This document shows positions 26,156 to 35,170 of a stretch of DNA of 54,689 bases, one piece after another. The stretch spans positions 1 to 54,689 of the forward strand of contig NZ_FNCH01000029.1 in assembly GCF_900100705.1 (NCBI RefSeq), read 5' to 3'. This DNA comes from Pedobacter terrae. Lineage in GTDB: Bacteria; Bacteroidota; Bacteroidia; Sphingobacteriales; Sphingobacteriaceae. The notes beneath the pieces are model-generated. The model had not been told where the DNA came from. It was given only the letters and a program-made list of their open reading frames with translations, and ran no database searches. Positions within the stretch are counted from its first letter, which is position 1; every line of letters starts with the position of its first letter. Made by a program: the position numbers and the translations under genes.

Positions 26156-27877
26156 TTATTTGCCTTTACCTTTTGCTTTTGAAGCACCTGCAGGTGATTG
26201 CAATTCTTTAAGCTTGGCTGCAGCAAAAGGACCTTGTGGATCTAGCGCTATACTTTTATTTAAAAAATCTATAGCTTTCGCTTTATCCTTATCGGCATAA
26301 TATGCACCAAGATAATCATAAGCCTCTACAAGGTTTGTTTTGTTTGCAGCCTGTTCTTCTGGTTTAACCAAGCTGATATACTTTTCAAACAATGGAATTG
26401 AAGCATATTTTGGATTTGCTTTGTCCTCTAAAAGGTTAGCAATCCTTGCTCTTGTAAAATAACCTAATGCAAATTCAGGAGAAACGTTATTTAAGTGACT
26501 CAATGCTGAATCAGCCTCAACTAATGCAGCTGTATTTAAAGGTTTTTTATCTTTTTGCGCAAAATATCCTTCCAAGAACCTGGTTTGACCTATATAATAG
26601 TAATTGGTTAATGAACCCTTACCATTTGGATTATACTTAGTTGCTAAAGTATAAATTTCAGCTGCCTTACCATATTTCTTAGCTTTGTATAAAGCTAAAC
26701 CAGCTTCAGCTAATGCATCAGCGTTGGTTGAATCGATTTTAGCTGCTTCGATAATATTGTTTACACCTAAACTATCTTGACCAGCTTTTAATTGAGCTTT
26801 ACCCAAATAAAGGTAATCATTACCTAAAATTTTAGATTTATCTTTCTCTTTTGCGAAAAATTCAGTTAAGCTGGTTAATGCCTGAGGATAGTTACCATTT
26901 TCATAAGCTGCCCAACCTTTCATCCTCGCAACAACATTACCCTTAGGGTCGTTAGCTGGAACCTGTAAAGAAGAAGCCACTTGCTCTAATGTTTTATAAT
27001 CTTTTGCATAAAACAAGAATTGAGCATAACGTAATTGAGATTCTAAAGATTTATCAGTTAAATCCATGTATTTTTTATAATTCTCAATTGCTTTAGCTGC
27101 TTTTTCTTTATCAACACCAAAACTACTCCATTGTAGGTATAACTCCCCTAACTCACGGTAAGCCGGACCATAATTTGGATCAGCAGTAATTACATCTTGT
27201 AATTCTTTTTCTCCTTCAGGAAAAGCCCTTGATTCTTTATACATTTTACCAATTTGCGTTTTAGCTCTTCTGTTGTTCGGATCAACATCATTTACGCGCA
27301 TGTATGGGCCTAATGCTTCAGAGTTTTTCTTTTGTAAGGCATAAGCATCACCTTGAGCCAAGAAAACTTCAGCATCCTTATCTTTAGAATCCAATTCATC
27401 AGCTTTGGTAATATTGGCTAACGCATTGGTAAAGTCAGGTTTTGATACATCATCACTTGGTTTATCCTGAGCCAAATAAGCTTTACCGATATACAAATAA
27501 GTTTTGTAATCTTTAGGAGATAATGCTACTGCTTTATCAAAATTAGTTTTTGCAGACGTTGCATCGTTAGACAATAAATCCGCTTCGCCTAAACCAATTA
27601 AGTTTAAGTTATTTTTAGGGTCAGCAGTAACACCTTTATTAAATACGGCTCTAGCTGAATCTATATAACCGGTCTTTAAATAAACCAAGCCAAGATTGTA
27701 ATAATTATCACCATCTGAAGCTTTTGAACTCACCAAAGATTTAAGCATTGATGATGCTTTTTGATATTGCTCCGCGTCGATGGCTTTTTTCGCCTCATTT
27801 AAATCTTGAGCAAAAACGGCAGAACCCATCAACACCAAACCTACATTTAAGGTTATCGCTTTCTTTAAAATTTTCAT
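26156..27877 (-). CDS. Exported tetratricopeptide-repeat protein
   Basis: This 573-residue protein has a signal peptide (MKILKKAITLNVGLVLMGSA, cleavage near VFAQ). Many TPR units follow, for example YYNLGLVYLKTGYIDSARAVFNKG, YLYIGKAYLAQ and YRELGELYLQ. TPR arrays mediate protein contacts, and in this position the protein is predicted to be periplasmic. It is the last gene of the apparent exbB-exbD-exbD-tonB operon, 132 bp downstream of the PstS-like lipoprotein gene. The same gene grouping is frequent in Bacteroidota. No enzymatic domain is visible. Confidence 0.85.
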   Translation of the reverse strand: MKILKKAITLNVGLVLMGSAVFAQDLNEAKKAIDAEQYQKASSMLKSLVSSKASDGDNYYNLGLVYLKTGYIDSARAVFNKGVTADPKNNLNLIGLGEADLLSNDATSAKTNFDKAVALSPKDYKTYLYIGKAYLAQDKPSDDVSKPDFTNALANITKADELDSKDKDAEVFLAQGDAYALQKKNSEALGPYMRVNDVDPNNRRAKTQIGKMYKESRAFPEGEKELQDVITADPNYGPAYRELGELYLQWSSFGVDKEKAAKAIENYKKYMDLTDKSLESQLRYAQFLFYAKDYKTLEQVASSLQVPANDPKGNVVARMKGWAAYENGNYPQALTSLTEFFAKEKDKSKILGNDYLYLGKAQLKAGQDSLGVNNIIEAAKIDSTNADALAEAGLALYKAKKYGKAAEIYTLATKYNPNGKGSLTNYYYIGQTRFLEGYFAQKDKKPLNTAALVEADSALSHLNNVSPEFALGYFTRARIANLLEDKANPKYASIPLFEKYISLVKPEEQAANKTNLVEAYDYLGAYYADKDKAKAIDFLNKSIALDPQGPFAAAKLKELQSPAGASKAKGKGK

Positions 27878-28009
27878 AGTTCTTTATTGTTTTTTAATGG
27901 TAATGAAACTTACAATCATGCAGGTCTCATCTGATATTCTGTTTTTTATTTAATAAAAATGAAGTGTTGCTTTTGGGCTTACTTCGTGGTTCAATTTATA
28001 ATTTTTAAT

Positions 28010-28915
28010 TTAATTTCCTTTGGTCAGGTTAATTTGTCTTGGCATTAATTTATGTGGGCCAAGTCCAGATTTAAGTACAATCAATTGTCCCCTCTGACTT
28101 CTTAACCATGTTGCAAATCCTGTGCCTAAACCATCTCTTCCTTCGCAATCAATAATATTTATATTTCTCAAGAAAGGATAGACACCATTAATTAAATTAT
28201 CCTGAGTCGGTTTATAGAACTGATCATCACCCACCTTTCCTTTTACGTTCTTTACCCCCAATACCTTTATTTGAGAAAGGTATTCGCTCATTTCTGCATG
28301 TTTGCCCGTGATCCAATTCACGCCCAAAATACCAATAAAATTTTTATCTTCTGCAATAAGCTTAATTACTTCCTTACTAGAATTTTTTGAGTAAACACCT
28401 GTAGCAGGAAATTGTTTAATATTGGCCAACGTTTTAAAATACTGAAAGGTACTTGAATAAGCATTATCAAAGACCAATTTTTTGTCTGATTTCTTTCCCT
28501 GTAAGATGTCAATTACCTCTTTAACGTTAATGGTACTGTCTATATTGCTCTTATTGGTAATTAACGCAATACCATCAACAGCAAAACGCGAAGTATTGAT
28601 CTTAATACCGCGTTGGTTATAATACTTTTCTTCAGCTTTGGTTAATAACCTTGGCAAAACAATTACCCTTACGCTATCATTCAGGAATGCAGGTAATAAC
28701 TTTTCTTCAGGTTTAACGGTCGTCTGAAACTTGGCATCGGGATAATCTAAACTAAAAATATCGATCTGGTCCTGAACAATCTGCCCAACACTTTCATCAA
28801 CCAATATTTTTAAGGTACCACTTGTTCTTGTCTCTTTAACAACTACTGGCTTGTTTTTACGCTTGCAGGATAAGAGTAAAGCGAGTACACAAAATATTAA
28901 AAGGATATTTTTCAT
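28010..28915 (-). CDS. PstS-like substrate-binding lipoprotein
   Basis: This 301-residue protein has a lipoprotein signal ending in LALLLSCKRK, with the lipidated Cys at about residue 17. The rest resembles phosphate-type periplasmic binding proteins: SGTLKILVDESVGQIVQDQI, ALITNKSNID, EVIDILQGKKS and GVYSKNSSKEVIKLIAEDKN. No pst permease or ATPase genes are nearby. It sits in the TonB/ExbBD operon, 8 bp after a small membrane protein gene. It is therefore more likely to serve the TonB system or sense a ligand than to feed an ABC transporter. Ligand unknown. Confidence 0.8.
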   Translation of the reverse strand: MKNILLIFCVLALLLSCKRKNKPVVVKETRTSGTLKILVDESVGQIVQDQIDIFSLDYPDAKFQTTVKPEEKLLPAFLNDSVRVIVLPRLLTKAEEKYYNQRGIKINTSRFAVDGIALITNKSNIDSTINVKEVIDILQGKKSDKKLVFDNAYSSTFQYFKTLANIKQFPATGVYSKNSSKEVIKLIAEDKNFIGILGVNWITGKHAEMSEYLSQIKVLGVKNVKGKVGDDQFYKPTQDNLINGVYPFLRNINIIDCEGRDGLGTGFATWLRSQRGQLIVLKSGLGPHKLMPRQINLTKGN

Positions 28916-28923
28916 TTAAATGA

Positions 28924-29151
28924 TTAGTCGCGCCTACCAAGGCTTAAAAGTCTTACAAAAGCATAAATAACGAGGAAAACACCAATTGTAATACGTCCCC
29001 ATTGCGGAATAGCACTTAAACGAAGTGCAATAGGTTTATAAAATATAAATGCGCAGCCCAGTATCACATAAAAGACAAACATGATAAGGCCTAAAATGAG
29101 CAAAAACCGCTGTTTAGGCGATTTTTGCTTAAAGATATCGAAATTTAACAT
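28924..29151 (-). CDS. Small two-helix membrane protein of the TonB operon
   Basis: This 75-residue protein has two predicted membrane helices (about 15-37 and 45-66; FLLILGLIMFVFYVILGCAF and ITIGVFLVIYAFVRLL) and basic termini. I do not recognise a named family. It lies 6 bp after tonB and 8 bp before the PstS-like gene, so it is almost certainly translated as part of that operon. Similar small genes occupy this position in related genomes as far as I recall, which is from memory and not checked. Confidence 0.75.
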   Translation of the reverse strand: MLNFDIFKQKSPKQRFLLILGLIMFVFYVILGCAFIFYKPIALRLSAIPQWGRITIGVFLVIYAFVRLLSLGRRD

Positions 29152-29157
29152 TTACGA

Positions 29158-29976
29158 TTAGTTCAATGTAAAGTTAACGTTGATGTTGTATTTTACCCTT
29201 ACCGGCTTACCATTCTGGATACCTGGGTTCCATCTTGGACTAGCTTTCAATACACGGATGGCTTCTTCATCAGTTCCGCTACCCAAACCACGGGTAACTG
29301 TGATATCAGTTAATTTACCATCTTTTTCCACAACGAAAGATAAAAACACTTTACCCTGAACGTTGTTTTCTTGTGCCATTGGCGGGTATTTTATGGCTTT
29401 ACCTAAGTAACCATAAAATTTAGCGATACCTCCCGGGAATTCTGGTTGTTTCTCGATACTCACAAAGTCATAAACTTTATTGTCATCTACCGCAACAGCA
29501 GCTTCTCTTTTTGGTCCTTCCCCTACCGGTTCAGCGATATTAATCTCTGCCGTTGGATCACCTTTGATATCTCTCTGACCTGGATCAGCTTCCTTCAATT
29601 TTTCAACTGTAGGTGGTTCATCTCTAACCTCTATATCAGGTTTTACAATTGGAGGTGGCATTTTCACCTGGTCAACCTTTGGTGGCGGTGGCTCTACCGG
29701 TGGCGGTGGAGGTGTCTCCGGGTTTACCGGTGGTGGTGGAGCTAAAATAACTTCCTGTGCTTTTACCTGTTCTTCCTGTTGATCCATTGAGCCTTTGATC
29801 AGACTAAAGATCTTTGGAGAGAAGAATAAAATAAGGAAGATAACAGATCCAATAATTAAGGCTCTTGTAGTATTAGCACCATTGGTTTTACGCAATTGGT
29901 ACGCACCGTAGCTTTTGTTCTTATCAGCAAAAACCACTTCAAGCCATTCTTTTCTGAATATATCTAACTTCGACAT
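29158..29976 (-). CDS. tonB: TonB family energy transducer
   Basis: TonB couples the ExbB-ExbD proton-driven motor to outer-membrane receptors. The 272-residue protein has one N-terminal membrane helix (about 36-58; ALIIGSVIFLILFF). A Pro-rich periplasmic spacer follows (about 78-130; APPPPVNPETPPPPPVEP). The C-terminal TonB domain (about 180-272) contains PPMAQENNVQGKVFLSFVVE and RWNPGIQNGKPVRVKY. The N-terminal segment KSYGAYQLRKTNG is typical of Bacteroidota TonB. It follows exbD by 17 bp. Confidence 0.93.
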   Translation of the reverse strand: MSKLDIFRKEWLEVVFADKNKSYGAYQLRKTNGANTTRALIIGSVIFLILFFSPKIFSLIKGSMDQQEEQVKAQEVILAPPPPVNPETPPPPPVEPPPPKVDQVKMPPPIVKPDIEVRDEPPTVEKLKEADPGQRDIKGDPTAEINIAEPVGEGPKREAAVAVDDNKVYDFVSIEKQPEFPGGIAKFYGYLGKAIKYPPMAQENNVQGKVFLSFVVEKDGKLTDITVTRGLGSGTDEEAIRVLKASPRWNPGIQNGKPVRVKYNINVNFTLN

Positions 29977-29993
29977 AAAATTGGTTTTATTGA

Positions 29994-30500
29994 TTATAAA
30001 ATTCCCTTTTCTTTCATGAACTGCTTCTCATTTTCAAGGATGTTATCATCATCAATCTGACGAACCTTTACTTTAAGAATTTCCAACTCGTCCATAATAT
30101 CAACGAAGTTCTGAAAGGTAGAACCTGCTGTTGGTTTTACAAGTACAACAAAGTCACCTGCAACACCCGAAGCATCGGCTGCTTTTCTATTTTTAACAAT
30201 TGCATCTTCGATCTGCGAAGCTGATTCGATTGTTGGTGCGCTTGCGCCAGCTACTCCCATGTACCAAGCTACTTTATTGTTTTTACCCAATAAAATGGTC
30301 ATCGTTTTACTTGCTTTAAGCTCTAATCTATTTTCAGGTAACTTCTCGTTTTTATCCGGTTTTGCAATATCCATCGCCTGTGGCGTAGAGATTACTGTTG
30401 TTAAGATAAAGAAAGTTACCAACAGAAACATTAGATCCACCATCGGGGTCATATCAACCCTTGGCGTGGCTTTCTTCCCGCCCGTGTTTAATTCTGCCAT
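29994..30500 (-). CDS. exbD: ExbD/TolR biopolymer transport protein (second paralogue)
   Basis: This 168-residue protein has one N-terminal membrane helix, VDMTPMVDLMFLLVTFFILT, holding the proton-carrying Asp, and a periplasmic C-terminal domain. It pairs with ExbB to energise TonB. It is the second of two exbD genes in tandem and is 3 bp from the first. The two differ in length and sequence, suggesting a heteromeric or alternative motor. Confidence 0.92.
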   Translation of the reverse strand: MAELNTGGKKATPRVDMTPMVDLMFLLVTFFILTTVISTPQAMDIAKPDKNEKLPENRLELKASKTMTILLGKNNKVAWYMGVAGASAPTIESASQIEDAIVKNRKAADASGVAGDFVVLVKPTAGSTFQNFVDIMDELEILKVKVRQIDDDNILENEKQFMKEKGIL

Positions 30501-30503
30501 TTC

Positions 30504-31121
30504 TTATTTCTTCTTTTTAGCTTCAGAATTAGTTACCAACAAAAATTTGTTTACACTTTGTTTCTGAAGTACATCAATAATCTTTTTCACAACTGGATAC
30601 TCTTCTTTAGCATCGCCTTTGATACTGATACGCATATCCTGATTGTTGATCTCTTTTGTAGCTTTACGTGCATTCAGTACCCAAGCATTTAATTGATTGT
30701 CGGTTGAATCAGCAGGGATACCTGGCTGAATACCTGGTTTCATACGGTCGCCCGCATTCATCGCAATTAATTGCTTTAAGCTTTGAATAGGAACACCGAA
30801 GCTTCCGATTCCTGAGAATCTAGCCACTTCTTCAGGTGTAAATTTAACACCATATTGTTCGCCCATCAGCTGCAATGTTTTTTCTCTCACTTTATTACCT
30901 GCTACCTCGAAGAATACCTTTCCTTGTCCGATTGTTAAAATCGCATTGTTTTCTACCGGCACCTTAAACTCATATGTAGATGAGGGTGTAGAAACAGCTA
31001 GGGGTTCTGGTTGTCTTGCCGTAGCGGTTAAAATGAAGAACGTAAGTAACAATGCCGCCACATCGCACATTGCGGTCATGTCTGTTACTGTACTTGTCCT
31101 TTTTACTTTAATTCTAGGCAT
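30504..31121 (-). CDS. exbD: ExbD/TolR biopolymer transport protein (first paralogue)
   Basis: This 205-residue protein has the membrane helix MTAMCDVAALLLTFFILTAT with the conserved Asp (preceded by Cys, not Val/Ile), then a longer periplasmic domain than its neighbour. The N-terminal basic patch MPRIKVKRTST is typical. It lies 78 bp downstream of exbB and 3 bp upstream of the second exbD. Confidence 0.92.
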   Translation of the reverse strand: MPRIKVKRTSTVTDMTAMCDVAALLLTFFILTATARQPEPLAVSTPSSTYEFKVPVENNAILTIGQGKVFFEVAGNKVREKTLQLMGEQYGVKFTPEEVARFSGIGSFGVPIQSLKQLIAMNAGDRMKPGIQPGIPADSTDNQLNAWVLNARKATKEINNQDMRISIKGDAKEEYPVVKKIIDVLQKQSVNKFLLVTNSEAKKKK

Positions 31122-31199
31122 AATTTTTTTTACTAGTTTTAATAATGATGATCTTTTTTCCGGTTTTCCATAAAGCCGGTAAAAATTTTTTCAAAATTC

Positions 31200-32030
31200 T
31201 TATTTATGCGAACTAGCGTATGTTTGAACGATGCTGAAACCAGCCTCATCGATTGCGTAAGTTAACTTATCGATTTTAGATGTTAAGATATTATACATAA
31301 TGATCGCCAAAGTTGATACCGAAATACCTGTCATGGTGTTGATCAAGGCCTCAGAGATACCTACTGCTAATGCTGACTGATCTGGAGCACCAGAATTTGC
31401 TAAACCGGCGAATGCACGGATCATACCTGTTACTGTACCCAATAAACCGATCAAAGTACCGATTGATACCAAAGTAGCAATAATGGTTAAGTTTTGCTCT
31501 AACATTGGCATTTCTAAAGCTGTAGCTTCTTCAACTTCTTTTTGGATAGCAACGATAGATTGCTCAACATCCATGTTGGTATCAGCTTCAACTTCGCTAT
31601 ATTTTTTCAAACCAGATTTAATTACGTTAGCAACTGAACCTTGTTGTTTATCACATTCAGCTTTAGCTGCTTCGATATTACCTGCGTTTAATAAACCTTT
31701 TACTTTAATGATGAAAGAATCTAAGCTTGATTTACCACTTGCTTTACCGATAACAATTAAACGCTCGATAGAGAAAACGATTGTTGTTAATAATAAACCG
31801 ATCAAAACGGCAACAATAGGACCTCCTTTGTAAGCTGTACCTGGGTAATTGTTAGGTAATGGTAAGTTTTCGTTGTTGTTATCGATAAAGTTAGAGGGAT
31901 CTCCCAATACATATTTCCAAATCACGAATCCGATAACGATACAAATAGGAATAACTAATGTTGCGAAAACATTTGAAGCACTAGAAGAGCTCTCTTTTTT
32001 AACAGTTGCTGGTTTTGGTGCGTTTGCCAT
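31200..32030 (-). CDS. exbB: MotA/TolQ/ExbB proton channel protein
   Basis: This 276-residue inner-membrane protein has four predicted helices (about 20-45, 73-95, 165-190 and 215-240). The signature regions are ERLIVIG, ATLVSIGTLIGLLGTVTGMI and ISEALINTMTGISVSTLAII, which line the ExbB pore. It is the first gene of the operon exbB-exbD-exbD-tonB-small protein-PstS-like-TPR. A strong promoter candidate lies about 100 bp upstream. Confidence 0.94.
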   Translation of the reverse strand: MANAPKPATVKKESSSSASNVFATLVIPICIVIGFVIWKYVLGDPSNFIDNNNENLPLPNNYPGTAYKGGPIVAVLIGLLLTTIVFSIERLIVIGKASGKSSLDSFIIKVKGLLNAGNIEAAKAECDKQQGSVANVIKSGLKKYSEVEADTNMDVEQSIVAIQKEVEEATALEMPMLEQNLTIIATLVSIGTLIGLLGTVTGMIRAFAGLANSGAPDQSALAVGISEALINTMTGISVSTLAIIMYNILTSKIDKLTYAIDEAGFSIVQTYASSHK

Positions 32031-32131
32031 TTTTTTTGAATTTTTAGTTTTAGTTCTTGTTTTTAATTTTAGCTGTTTTTTTCTTTTTGTATTACACTCA
32101 ACGTTTCTTATCCGAAATTGTTGCGAAAAAC

Positions 32132-32160
32132 AAATTTATAAATTGATTTTAAATTACAAA
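32132..32160 (-). promoter_or_regulatory. Predicted promoter of the exbB operon
   Basis: On the minus strand a perfect -7 box TAAATTTG (32132-32139) is preceded by TTTG (32157-32160) with 17-bp spacing, close to the Bacteroidota sigma-ABfr consensus. The expected start leaves an untranslated leader of about 95 bases before the exbB ATG. Confidence 0.6.
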
Positions 32161-32229
32161 TTAATAAATCAATAAACTATTAAATCGTTACTTAAAATTA
32201 AGTTTCGGTAATCACCTAGGGTGTATAAC

Positions 32230-32256
32230 AAAAAAATTGCCCCAGCCGAGGCAATT
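32230..32256 (-). terminator. Rho-independent terminator after pckA
   Basis: On the minus strand: AATTGCC, an 8-base loop, GGCAATT, then a T-run of seven. It lies about 70 bp after the pckA stop codon. Confidence 0.8.
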
Positions 32257-32327
32257 CTTTCACAATAAAAACTAAAAAAAACTCCAATTGCAAATTTTTC
32301 GTTCAAAAAATGCATTTTAAAGCACAT

Positions 32328-33923
32328 TTAACATAATTTTAACGCCTCGTGTCTGCTTTTTGGTACTTTTGTCAGTTCGAACTGCCTGAAATTCTCTGTG
32401 AAGGCATTAGACAGTTCATATGCTTTTAAAAAGTATTCTTCCTGGTTGCTCCATGTCTTAGAGGGGTCTAAAATTTCATCGGGTACGCCAGGGCAACTTA
32501 AAGGCATCATTAATTTAAATACGTGGTGTTGCTTATATTTATTATGATCTAAATCGCCGTGTAATGCAGCTGAAATCATTGCTCTGGTATAACTTAATTT
32601 CATTCTTTTACCTACACCATAAGCTCCTCCGCTCCAGCCTGTATTCACTAACCACACATTTACCTGGTGTTTTTCCATTTTCTCGCCCAACAACGCAGCA
32701 TATTTAGATGGGTGTAGCGGTAAAAAAGCCTTACCAAAGCAAGCTGAAAAAGTTAATTGAGGCTCTGTTATCCCGGTTTCTGTCCCTGCAACCTTTGCGG
32801 TATAACCACTCATAAAGTGGAACATGGCCTGTTCTACATTCAATTTTGAAATTGGAGGTAATACCCCAAACGCATCTGCAGTTAAGAAAAAAATGTTTTT
32901 CGGAACAGCTCCTATTGACGGTAGAATGGCATTTTCGATATAATCTATAGGATAGGCCACACGGGTATTTTCTGTTTTGCTGATATTACCATAATCAACC
33001 TTTTGCGTACCCGGGAAAAAATTAACGTTCTCCAATAATGAACCAAATTTAACTGCTTTAAAAATCTGTGGCTCTTTTTCTTCGGTTAAATCTACACATT
33101 TTGCATAGCAACCGCCTTCGAAATTAAATACTGAATCTTTGCCCCAGCCATGTTCATCATCACCAATTAGTCCTCTTTCGGGATCGGCCGACAGGGTAGT
33201 TTTTCCGGTTCCCGACAAGCCAAAGAATATAGCGGTATCTCCATTTTTACCCATATTAGCCGAGCAGTGCATGGATAAAGTGTTATGATATACGGGCAGC
33301 ATAAAATTTAAAACAGAAAAAATTCCTTTTTTTATTTCACCGGTATAACCTGTTCCACCGATTAAAATCATCTTCTTGGTAAAATTGATGATGGAAAAGT
33401 TTTGTTGCCTGGTTCCATCTAGTGCTGGCTCGGCCAAAAAACCTGGTGCAGCAAGGATGGTCCATTCTGGTGTTGAACCCAGTTGATCTTCCTCCGGGCG
33501 AATAAACAAATGATGAGCAAAAAGATTCTGATACGCCGTTTCGGTAATGACCCTGATGGATACGGAGTAATCCGGATGGGCACAAGCGGAAGAATCGCGG
33601 ACATAGATTTTCTTATCTTCAAGATAATTGGTCAGCTTATAAAATAACTGATCGAATTTTTCAGAAGAGATTTTAATGTTTACATCACCCCACCAAACCT
33701 GATCTTCGGTGATGTCGTCGCATACAATAAAACGATCTTTAGGAGAACGTCCGGTAAACTTTCCGGTATCAACCGCAAGTGCACCTGAAGCGGCCAACGT
33801 ACCTTCTTTATTTAATAAGGCCTCATCAATTAATTCCGTAGGAGATAATTGGTACTTTACAGCAATGTTCCCGCCTAGATTTAAATAGCTTAAATCTGGC
33901 GTTTGCAGTTTCTTTTTGCTCAT
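32328..33923 (-). CDS. pckA: Phosphoenolpyruvate carboxykinase (ATP)
   Basis: PckA converts oxaloacetate and ATP to phosphoenolpyruvate, the entry to gluconeogenesis. The 531-residue protein has the oxaloacetate-binding region RSPKDRFIV near the N terminus. It also has the kinase P-loop GLSGTGKTTLSADPERGLIG, the adjacent metal site DDEHGW, and the TEPQLTFSACFGKAFLPLHP region. Length is typical of the ATP-dependent type. It is monocistronic, with its own promoter and terminator. Confidence 0.97.
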   Translation of the reverse strand: MSKKKLQTPDLSYLNLGGNIAVKYQLSPTELIDEALLNKEGTLAASGALAVDTGKFTGRSPKDRFIVCDDITEDQVWWGDVNIKISSEKFDQLFYKLTNYLEDKKIYVRDSSACAHPDYSVSIRVITETAYQNLFAHHLFIRPEEDQLGSTPEWTILAAPGFLAEPALDGTRQQNFSIINFTKKMILIGGTGYTGEIKKGIFSVLNFMLPVYHNTLSMHCSANMGKNGDTAIFFGLSGTGKTTLSADPERGLIGDDEHGWGKDSVFNFEGGCYAKCVDLTEEKEPQIFKAVKFGSLLENVNFFPGTQKVDYGNISKTENTRVAYPIDYIENAILPSIGAVPKNIFFLTADAFGVLPPISKLNVEQAMFHFMSGYTAKVAGTETGITEPQLTFSACFGKAFLPLHPSKYAALLGEKMEKHQVNVWLVNTGWSGGAYGVGKRMKLSYTRAMISAALHGDLDHNKYKQHHVFKLMMPLSCPGVPDEILDPSKTWSNQEEYFLKAYELSNAFTENFRQFELTKVPKSRHEALKLC

Positions 33924-33945
33924 AACAATAAGTTAGTTAGTGAGG

Positions 33946-33972
33946 CAAAGGTAAAAACTTATCAGGTACAAA
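33946..33972 (-). promoter_or_regulatory. Predicted promoter of pckA
   Basis: On the minus strand a perfect -7 box TACCTTTG (33946-33953) lies about 22 bp upstream of the pckA ATG. TTTG at 33969-33972 is a possible -33 element, with a slightly short 15-bp spacing. Confidence 0.5.
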
Positions 33973-34190
33973 AACGACTTTTAAAACGTAATTTTTTACA
34001 TATTGTAGCAAATACACTATGATTTAATTTACTAAAAATCAGCTATTTAAATCATAATTTTAAACCTAAAAAAAATTAAAAATATACACTAAGTAAAATC
34101 TGATAAATGGTTTTAGTACGTTTAAGTTCTTATGGATATACACACTTATAATGGATTGAAGAAGTCATGCTTTTTCCATTAAACATCAAT

Positions 34191-34964
34191 TGATCACCTA
34201 CCTTACGGGCACCTCTCCAAAGGAGGGGAATAATTAGACACTGGAAAGGCAAGCCGCTTAATAGCAGCACCAGCCTGCGTGAAATAAACCTGATAAAAGC
34301 GGCAGCTCCCGATCGCACAAACAATAAAAAAGCACCGACCATCGGGACTATAGCGGTTAGCAGGGCTACACCGACATACGCATTACTGCAGTATATTTTC
34401 TAATAATCAAAATTTACTGATCAACCACCCCGCCCTACGGGCACCATTTCAAAGGAGGGGAATAATTAGACGCTGGAACGACAAGCCACTTAGATAGCAG
34501 CACCAGCCTGCGTGAAATAAACCTGATAAAAGCGGTAGCTCCCGATCGCAAAACAATAAAAAAGCACCAACCATCGGGACTATAGCGGTTAGCAGGGCTA
34601 CACCGGCCGAAGCCTAACTGCAGTACCTTTTCTAATAATCAAAATTTACTGATTAATCACCGCGACCTACGGACACCATTCCAAAGGAGGGGAATAATTA
34701 GACGCCGGAACGACAAGCCACTTAAATAGCAGCACCAGCCTGCGTGAAATAAACCTGATAAAAGCGGCAGCTCCCGATCGAACAAACAACAAAAAAGCAC
34801 CAACCATCGGGACTATAGCGGTTAGCAGGACTACACAGACATAAGCATTACTGCAGTATCTTTTCTAATAATCAAAATTTACTGATCAACCACCCCGCCC
34901 TACGGGCACCTCTCCAAAGGAGGGGAATAATTAGACAATGGAAAGGCAAGCCGCTTAATAGCAT
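34191..34964. repeat. Tandem array of a 232-bp non-coding unit (three full units plus a partial)
   Basis: The motif AGGAGGGGAATAATTAGAC begins at 34221, 34453, 34685 and 34918 (the last ends TTAGACAA), giving spacings of 232, 232 and 233 bp. Units differ by scattered substitutions and small indels, so the array is not a recent perfect duplication. Each full unit contains the palindrome CTCTCCAAAGGAGGGG (or a variant) and a folded core starting CCTGATAAAAGCGG and closing ACTATAGCGGTTAGCAGG (34289-34364, 34522-34596, 34754-34829). I see no coding signal in it. It occupies most of the gap between pckA and the thr leader. The flanks (33973-34190 and 34965-35045) are AT-rich with nothing recognised. 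Confidence 0.92.
34289..34364. ncRNA. Structured core of the 232-bp unit (possible RNA element, three copies)
   Basis: CCTG pairs with CAGG at the base. The symmetric internal loop contains AGCGG on both sides (ATAAAAGCGGC and ATAGCGGTTAG). The stem AG-C-TCCCGAT pairs with ATCGGGA-CT and closes a large A-rich loop. Homologous cores lie at 34522-34596 and 34754-34829. The GATAAAAGCGG / ACTATAGCGG pattern resembles intergenic elements I associate with Bacteroidota. Identity with a named RNA family such as flavo-1 is only a guess. Transcription and strand are unknown. Confidence 0.4.
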
Positions 34965-35045
34965 TCTACTAAGGGCAAAAAAAATATGGCTATTTCATTT
35001 ACTTAAACGTTTTAATAGAAATTTCGAAATAAAAATTAAAAAACA

Positions 35046-35078
35046 TTTGCATTTTAAAAAAATTATATACTACTTTAC
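35046..35078 (+). promoter_or_regulatory. Weak promoter candidate for the thr operon
   Basis: TTTG at 35046-35049 and TACTTTAC at 35071-35078 are 21 bp apart. The second matches the -7 consensus TAnnTTTG at only six of eight positions. It is placed correctly to start a transcript just ahead of the leader peptide at 35105. Confidence 0.3.
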
Positions 35079-35104
35079 AAGTGTAAAAAGTACACCAAGT
35101 CAAG

Positions 35105-35170
35105 ATGAATTTTAATACTTCAATTATTACAACGATTATTATTACCACCGGTATAAACCAGCGGGGCTAA
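35105..35170 (+). CDS. thrL: thr operon leader peptide (attenuator peptide)
   Basis: This 21-codon ORF starts ATG AAT TTT and encodes five Thr and six Ile, clustered as IITTIIITTG at residues 7-16. The run ITTG followed by Asn resembles the enterobacterial ThrL ending ITTGNG. The stop codon at 35168 lies just before a strong terminator at 35205. ThrA feeds both threonine and isoleucine synthesis, so a Thr/Ile-rich leader fits ribosome-mediated attenuation. The symbol is assigned by position and composition, since sequence homology to ThrL cannot be claimed for so short a peptide. Confidence 0.85.
   Translation: MNFNTSIITTIIITTGINQRG

Noticed and set aside
29446..29745. Trp/Arg-rich plus-strand ORF opposite tonB
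   Set aside because: It is the antisense reading of the Pro-rich TonB spacer, whose codons give long open frames on the other strand.
34130..34342. Minus-strand 70-codon ORF in the 232-bp array
   Set aside because: It lies across repeat units, its frame is not preserved in the other units, and its composition does not look coding.
34191..34964. Possible CRISPR array
   Set aside because: The whole 232-bp unit repeats, with no short constant repeat alternating with unique spacers, and no cas genes are nearby.
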